From Patescibacteria group bacterium (GTDB lineage Bacteria; Patescibacteriota; Patescibacteriia; UBA9934), in NCBI GenBank assembly GCA_030916555.1, contig JAUPWK010000090.1, forward strand, positions 1 to 14,145: DNA of 14,145 nt, written 5' to 3'. Below the pieces are notes generated by a model. That model had not been told where the DNA came from and did no database searches. It worked only from the letters and a program-made list of their open reading frames with translations. Position 1 is the first letter of the stretch. Each line of letters begins with the position of its first letter. Below, in pieces: positions 11,557 to 14,145 of this stretch. Made by a program: the position numbers and the translations under genes.

Positions 11557-13152
11557 ATGGTGATCTATATCCTGCTGGCTATTGCCGCAGGTCTTCTGAT
11601 AGGCGGAGGTGGGGGCTGGTACGCGCGCATTGTCATTAGTAAAAACAATGCAAATACCGCAGAGGCTCGAGCACAAAAGCTCATTGATGATGCCAAAACC
11701 AAAGAACAGCAGATTAGAGAAGACGCAAAACGCCATGAGCAGCAAGCCATTGAGGCCGCTAAAGTTGCGGAACAGCGTCTCATTTTGGAGGCCAAAGAAA
11801 AGGCCTTAAAAATCGTTGAAGACGGAACCAAGGAACTCCAAGGCAAAGACCAAGAACTCAAAGTTGCACAAAACCGCCTCGCTGAACGCGAGCAAGTTTT
11901 AGATAAAACTCTCCTCGACTTCGAAAGCCGAAAAAATCGCCTTGAAGAAGCGCGTGAAAAATTAGAAAAGGACCAGGCGCAAATTGCCGAACTCAAACAA
12001 CAGGTTGATCTGCGCATGCAGGAAGTAGCCGGGATGACTCGTGAACAAGCACTTGAGTTCATCATGAAACGAGTTGAAGAGGAAAAACAAGACGCGCTCA
12101 TGAGCCGAATTCGGAAACTTGATCAGGTCTCAGAAGAAGAACTTGAAGCTCGCGCCAACAAGATTTTGTCGCTTGTCGTCCAACGTTTTGCCAGCTCTCA
12201 CGTCGTCGATGCCACTATCACCTATGTTGATCTTCCAAGTGAAGACATGAAGGGTCGTATTATTGGTCGCGAGGGTCGCAACATTAAGGCTATCGAGCAT
12301 TTGACCGGCTGTGAGTTAATTGTGGATGACACTCCAGGCTCTATCACGATCAGCGGCTTCTCCCCTGTTCGCCGCCAGGTAGCTAAACGAGCTCTCGAGA
12401 TCCTCATGAAGGATGGTCGTATCCAGCCAGCTAAAATTGAAGATGCAGTAAAGGAAGCAAAAGTTGATCTCGCCAAGGAAATGCGCAAAGCCGGTGAAGA
12501 TGCCTTGTATGAACTTGGCATTCCCGTTTCATCCATCGATCCAAAACTCACCTCCATTCTTGGCCGTCTTAAGTTCCGCACAAGTTACGGACAAAACGTG
12601 CTCCAGCACTCCATGGAGGTTGCCCGCATTGCTGGCATGCTTGGAGAGGAGCTCGGCATGGACCCCTTCCCACTCAAAAAAGGTGGATTATTCCACGATA
12701 TTGGTAAAGCCGTCGATCACGACATGCAGGGTGCTCACCCCCAAATTGGGTACAACATCATGCGCAAATTCGGCTTCCCAGAAGAACTTTGCTACCAGAG
12801 CATTGCCCACCATGAAGATCGCCCAAGAACTATTGAGGGCGTGATTGTAAAAGCTGCAGACGCAATTTCTGGCGCCCGCCCAGGAGCACGTCGCAATTCA
12901 GTCGAAGAATACATCCAGCGCCTGCAAAATCTCGAAGCTGCAGCCATGAGCTTTGGTGGAGTTGAAAAAGCCTATGCCATTCAGGCCGGACGCGAGGTTC
13001 GCGTCTTTGTTGAGCCGCAAGCTATCAATGACATGCAGGCTTACGAGCTAGCTCGCGATGTTGCTAAAAAAATTGAAAGCGAACTCACCTACCCTGGTGA
13101 AGTAAAAGTTACCATCATCCGTGAAACCCGAGTCATTGAGTACGCTAGATAG
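11557..13152 (+). CDS. rny: Ribonuclease Y
   Basis: A 531-residue membrane-anchored endoribonuclease that starts mRNA decay in bacteria lacking RNase E. Domains in order: an N-terminal membrane helix (about 2-26, IYILLAIAAGLLIGGGGGWY), a long charged coiled coil (about 35-205), a KH RNA-binding domain with the GxxG loop IGREG (236-240), and the HD hydrolase domain with H351 in QHSMEVARIAG and the metal-binding HD pair H380-D381 in GLFHDIGKAVDHD, then AHHEDRP further on. Length and order are those of the Bacillus enzyme (520 aa). Start: ATG at 11557, the only Met in front of the membrane helix; there is no Shine-Dalgarno (context TTTGAAAATCT). hup follows after 47 bases from its own promoter. 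Confidence 0.98.
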   Translation: MVIYILLAIAAGLLIGGGGGWYARIVISKNNANTAEARAQKLIDDAKTKEQQIREDAKRHEQQAIEAAKVAEQRLILEAKEKALKIVEDGTKELQGKDQELKVAQNRLAEREQVLDKTLLDFESRKNRLEEAREKLEKDQAQIAELKQQVDLRMQEVAGMTREQALEFIMKRVEEEKQDALMSRIRKLDQVSEEELEARANKILSLVVQRFASSHVVDATITYVDLPSEDMKGRIIGREGRNIKAIEHLTGCELIVDDTPGSITISGFSPVRRQVAKRALEILMKDGRIQPAKIEDAVKEAKVDLAKEMRKAGEDALYELGIPVSSIDPKLTSILGRLKFRTSYGQNVLQHSMEVARIAGMLGEELGMDPFPLKKGGLFHDIGKAVDHDMQGAHPQIGYNIMRKFGFPEELCYQSIAHHEDRPRTIEGVIVKAADAISGARPGARRNSVEEYIQRLQNLEAAAMSFGGVEKAYAIQAGREVRVFVEPQAINDMQAYELARDVAKKIESELTYPGEVKVTIIRETRVIEYAR

Positions 13153-13161
13153 CCTAGGGAC

Positions 13162-13190
13162 TTGCATTTATTTCAGATCTTGGCTAAGAT
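13162..13190 (+). promoter_or_regulatory. hup promoter, leaderless or nearly so
   Basis: TTGCAT (13162-13167), 17-bp spacer, TAAGAT (13185-13190), the best -10 box of the core genes. Nine bases separate it from the ATG at 13200, so the 5' leader is 0-3 nt. Confidence 0.7.
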
Positions 13191-13199
13191 AAGCTCAGT

Positions 13200-13490
13200 A
13201 TGAATAAAGCTGAACTCGCGCTCCGCTTAGCCGAGCGCATGGAAATCCCAAAGAAACAGGCTGAAGATTTCGTGGAATACTTTGAAATGATCGTCACCGG
13301 AGCTCTGGTCGATGGTAATGAAGTGACCATTGCCGGATTCGGTACTTTCTCTGCTCGTACGCGCTCAGCTCGTATGGGTGTGAATCCACGCAAGCCTTCT
13401 GAACGCATTCAGGTTCCTGAAGTCCGTGTACCAAAATTCAAGGCTGGTAAAGCCCTGAAAGACGCACTCAAGAAACCAAAGGTGGTATAA
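13200..13490 (+). CDS. hup: HU family DNA-binding protein
   Basis: A 96-residue histone-like protein of the HU/IHF family, which bends and compacts DNA as a dimer. Seen: the N-terminal helical part MNKAELALRLAERM, the GFGTF turn at 46-50, the beta-arm motif with GVNPRKP (60-66) and the DNA-intercalating proline P63, and the closing helix FKAGKALKDAL. Full length. Start: ATG at 13200, which gives the typical MNKAEL start; there is no Shine-Dalgarno and the -10 box is 9 nt upstream, so translation is probably leaderless. A strong terminator follows, and the next gene converges on it. Confidence 0.95.
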   Translation: MNKAELALRLAERMEIPKKQAEDFVEYFEMIVTGALVDGNEVTIAGFGTFSARTRSARMGVNPRKPSERIQVPEVRVPKFKAGKALKDALKKPKVV

Positions 13491-13501
13491 AAAAGCAATG
13501 A

Positions 13502-13539
13502 AGCGCCACTTCCCATGCAGGGAGGTGGCGCTTTAGTTT
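13502..13539 (+). terminator. hup terminator
   Basis: A 13-bp stem, AGCGCCACTTCCC (13502-13514) with GGGAGGTGGCGCT (13520-13532), one G-U pair, loop ATGCA, then TTAGTTT. A run of A on its left (13490-13496) gives it a U-tract, 5 nt away from the stem, on the minus strand too, so it may also end the leftward gene at 13566. A third copy of the arm, GTGGCGCT, lies at 13551-13558. Confidence 0.8.
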
Positions 13540-13565
13540 ATACAACTCACGTGGCGCTGTGTGCC

Positions 13566-13922
13566 CTAAGCGGAGGCGAAGTTCTCGATCACCTCGGCAA
13601 GCGCGGGCGTACGCGCCACGATCCGAGCCCAGATCTGGCGCATGGCCTTGAGCTTCTCGTGCTCGACGTCCTGGGCGGACTTGAGAAGCCGAGCCGCCAC
13701 GTCCGACTTGTTGTCGAGCCGCTCCGGGGCCGACCGGATCAGACGCTCGAGGTCCCGAAGATCCTGACGGTTGTACTCGTCCAGGATCACGAGACGGGCC
13801 ATCTCGAGATCCGCTCGCCGCTGCACATCCTCCCGCTTCAACATACCGTCGAGCGCGGTCGGCTCTCTATAGGCCTGCTCGAGAACGCACGTCACCATGA
13901 GCTCCAACGAAAACGTAGTCAT
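13566..13922 (-). CDS. Hypothetical protein, helical, 118 aa
   Basis: No family recognised. A 118-residue, highly charged, almost entirely helical protein without signal peptide or membrane segment; stretches such as KREDVQRRADLEMARLVILD and LRDLERLIRSAPERL suggest a helical bundle or short coiled coil. Start: ATG at 13922, 5 nt after GGAGG (13932-13928); the frame stays open to 13976 but that part overlaps the proS terminator and the promoter. It is GC-rich (a sampled line is 68 percent) and lies between two core genes, hup and proS, with which it shares no visible function. Its promoter overlaps the proS terminator, and it has no terminator of its own except the bidirectional hup hairpin. 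Confidence 0.7.
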   Translation of the reverse strand: MTTFSLELMVTCVLEQAYREPTALDGMLKREDVQRRADLEMARLVILDEYNRQDLRDLERLIRSAPERLDNKSDVAARLLKSAQDVEHEKLKAMRQIWARIVARTPALAEVIENFASA

Positions 13923-13947
13923 CTCGTCCTCCAATTTGACCGCCAAC

Positions 13948-13976
13948 ACGCTAACAAAAACAGCCACTTTTTTCAA
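13948..13976 (-). promoter_or_regulatory. Promoter of the 118-aa gene, inside the proS terminator
   Basis: Minus strand: TTGAAA (13976-13971), 17-bp spacer, TAGCGT (13953-13948). The -35 box covers the loop and edge of the proS terminator hairpin. Confidence 0.6.
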
Positions 13977-13984
13977 GTGGCTGT
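13955..13984 (-). terminator. proS terminator
   Basis: Minus strand: ACAGCCACTT (13984-13975) pairs with AAGTGGCTGT (13969-13960), loop GAAAA, then five T (13959-13955). It begins 16 bases after the proS stop. Confidence 0.9.
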
Positions 13985-14000
13985 CTCCTTATACCTTTAA

Positions 14001-14145
14001 TTACTTAGCCATTTCTGCGATTTTTGCCACTCCCTCCATCACTGGAACCATAACTGCCTCAGCACCTGAACGAAGCTTTACTTCAAAGGCGTTATTCTTG
14101 AGTGACTTCTCAGAAACGACCACTCGTACCGGCATACCAAGCAAA
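14001..14145 (-). CDS. proS: Prolyl-tRNA synthetase, C-terminal end (partial)
   Basis: The last 48 residues of a leftward gene that continues beyond the right edge; stop TAA at 14003-14001. The sequence LGMPVRVVVSEKSLKNN, then FEVKLRSGAEAVMVPV, matches the end of the class IIa anticodon-binding domain of prolyl-tRNA synthetase, which reads the proline anticodon. The short tail (VAKIAEMAK) suggests a protein without an extra C-terminal zinc-binding domain. The relevant glycine, the VVVSEK strand and the RSG turn are all present. Another class IIa synthetase is possible but fits less well. The gene ends in a strong terminator at 13984-13955. Confidence 0.75.
   Translation of the reverse strand, partial: LLGMPVRVVVSEKSLKNNAFEVKLRSGAEAVMVPVMEGVAKIAEMAK

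Noticed and set aside
1..14145. CRISPR array, tRNA or rRNA gene, insertion sequence or prophage gene
   Set aside because: I looked for regularly spaced repeats, tRNA-like T-arm sequences and transposase or integrase motifs and found none. The only repeat cluster (5391-5470) has irregular 5-8 bp units.

Overview
The window is bacterial chromosome. Its style fits a streamlined genome such as the Candidate Phyla Radiation (Patescibacteria): a short IF-2 (675 aa), a short TruB without room for a PUA domain, many small proteins of unknown family, very tight intergenic spaces, and housekeeping genes that start at ATG without a Shine-Dalgarno sequence. The phylum is an inference from style, not from a marker alignment.

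Layout, left to right: the 3' part of an NSUN/RsmB-RsmF-type RNA m5C methyltransferase (2-646, +); a block of accessory genes, all +: a Nudix hydrolase (724-1485), two co-transcribed unknowns (1608-2207, 2221-2631) and another unknown (2744-3088); rarA (3166-4443, +), convergent with the leftward group infB-trxA-trxB (7830 down to 4458); a leftward pilin-like membrane protein (8390-7884); a rightward small membrane-anchored protein (8478-8759) facing a leftward unknown (9207-8869); leftward DUF1653 gene and mutM (10283-9245); a rightward lipoprotein (10384-10695); truB, rny and hup (10806-13490, +); a leftward unknown (13922-13566); and the 3' end of proS (14145-14001, -).

Two classes of gene are interleaved. 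Core genes (rarA, trxB, trxA, infB, mutM, DUF1653, truB, rny, hup, pilin-like) have sampled G+C near 45-50 percent, all start with ATG, and show no Shine-Dalgarno; at least four look leaderless (-10 box 6-9 nt before the ATG). Eight accessory genes are richer in G+C (sampled 60-nt lines mostly 63-72 percent), nearly all have a strong GGAGG-type site 4-5 nt before the start, and six of eight start with GTG or TTG. Most accessory genes are closed units: a sigma70-like promoter with a 17-bp spacer, a gene or gene pair, and an intrinsic terminator. The terminator often abuts, or even contains, the -35 box of the next gene. I see no transposase, integrase, tRNA, CRISPR array or phage gene that would explain the insertions. 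This two-class organisation is the most interesting feature of the window.

The recognised genes serve translation and RNA metabolism (RNA m5C methylation, IF-2, pseudouridine-55, RNase Y, ProRS), DNA maintenance (RarA, MutM, HU) and thiol redox (TrxA/TrxB). The accessory genes, apart from the Nudix enzyme, have no family I can recognise. No stretch longer than 300 bases lacks a gene.
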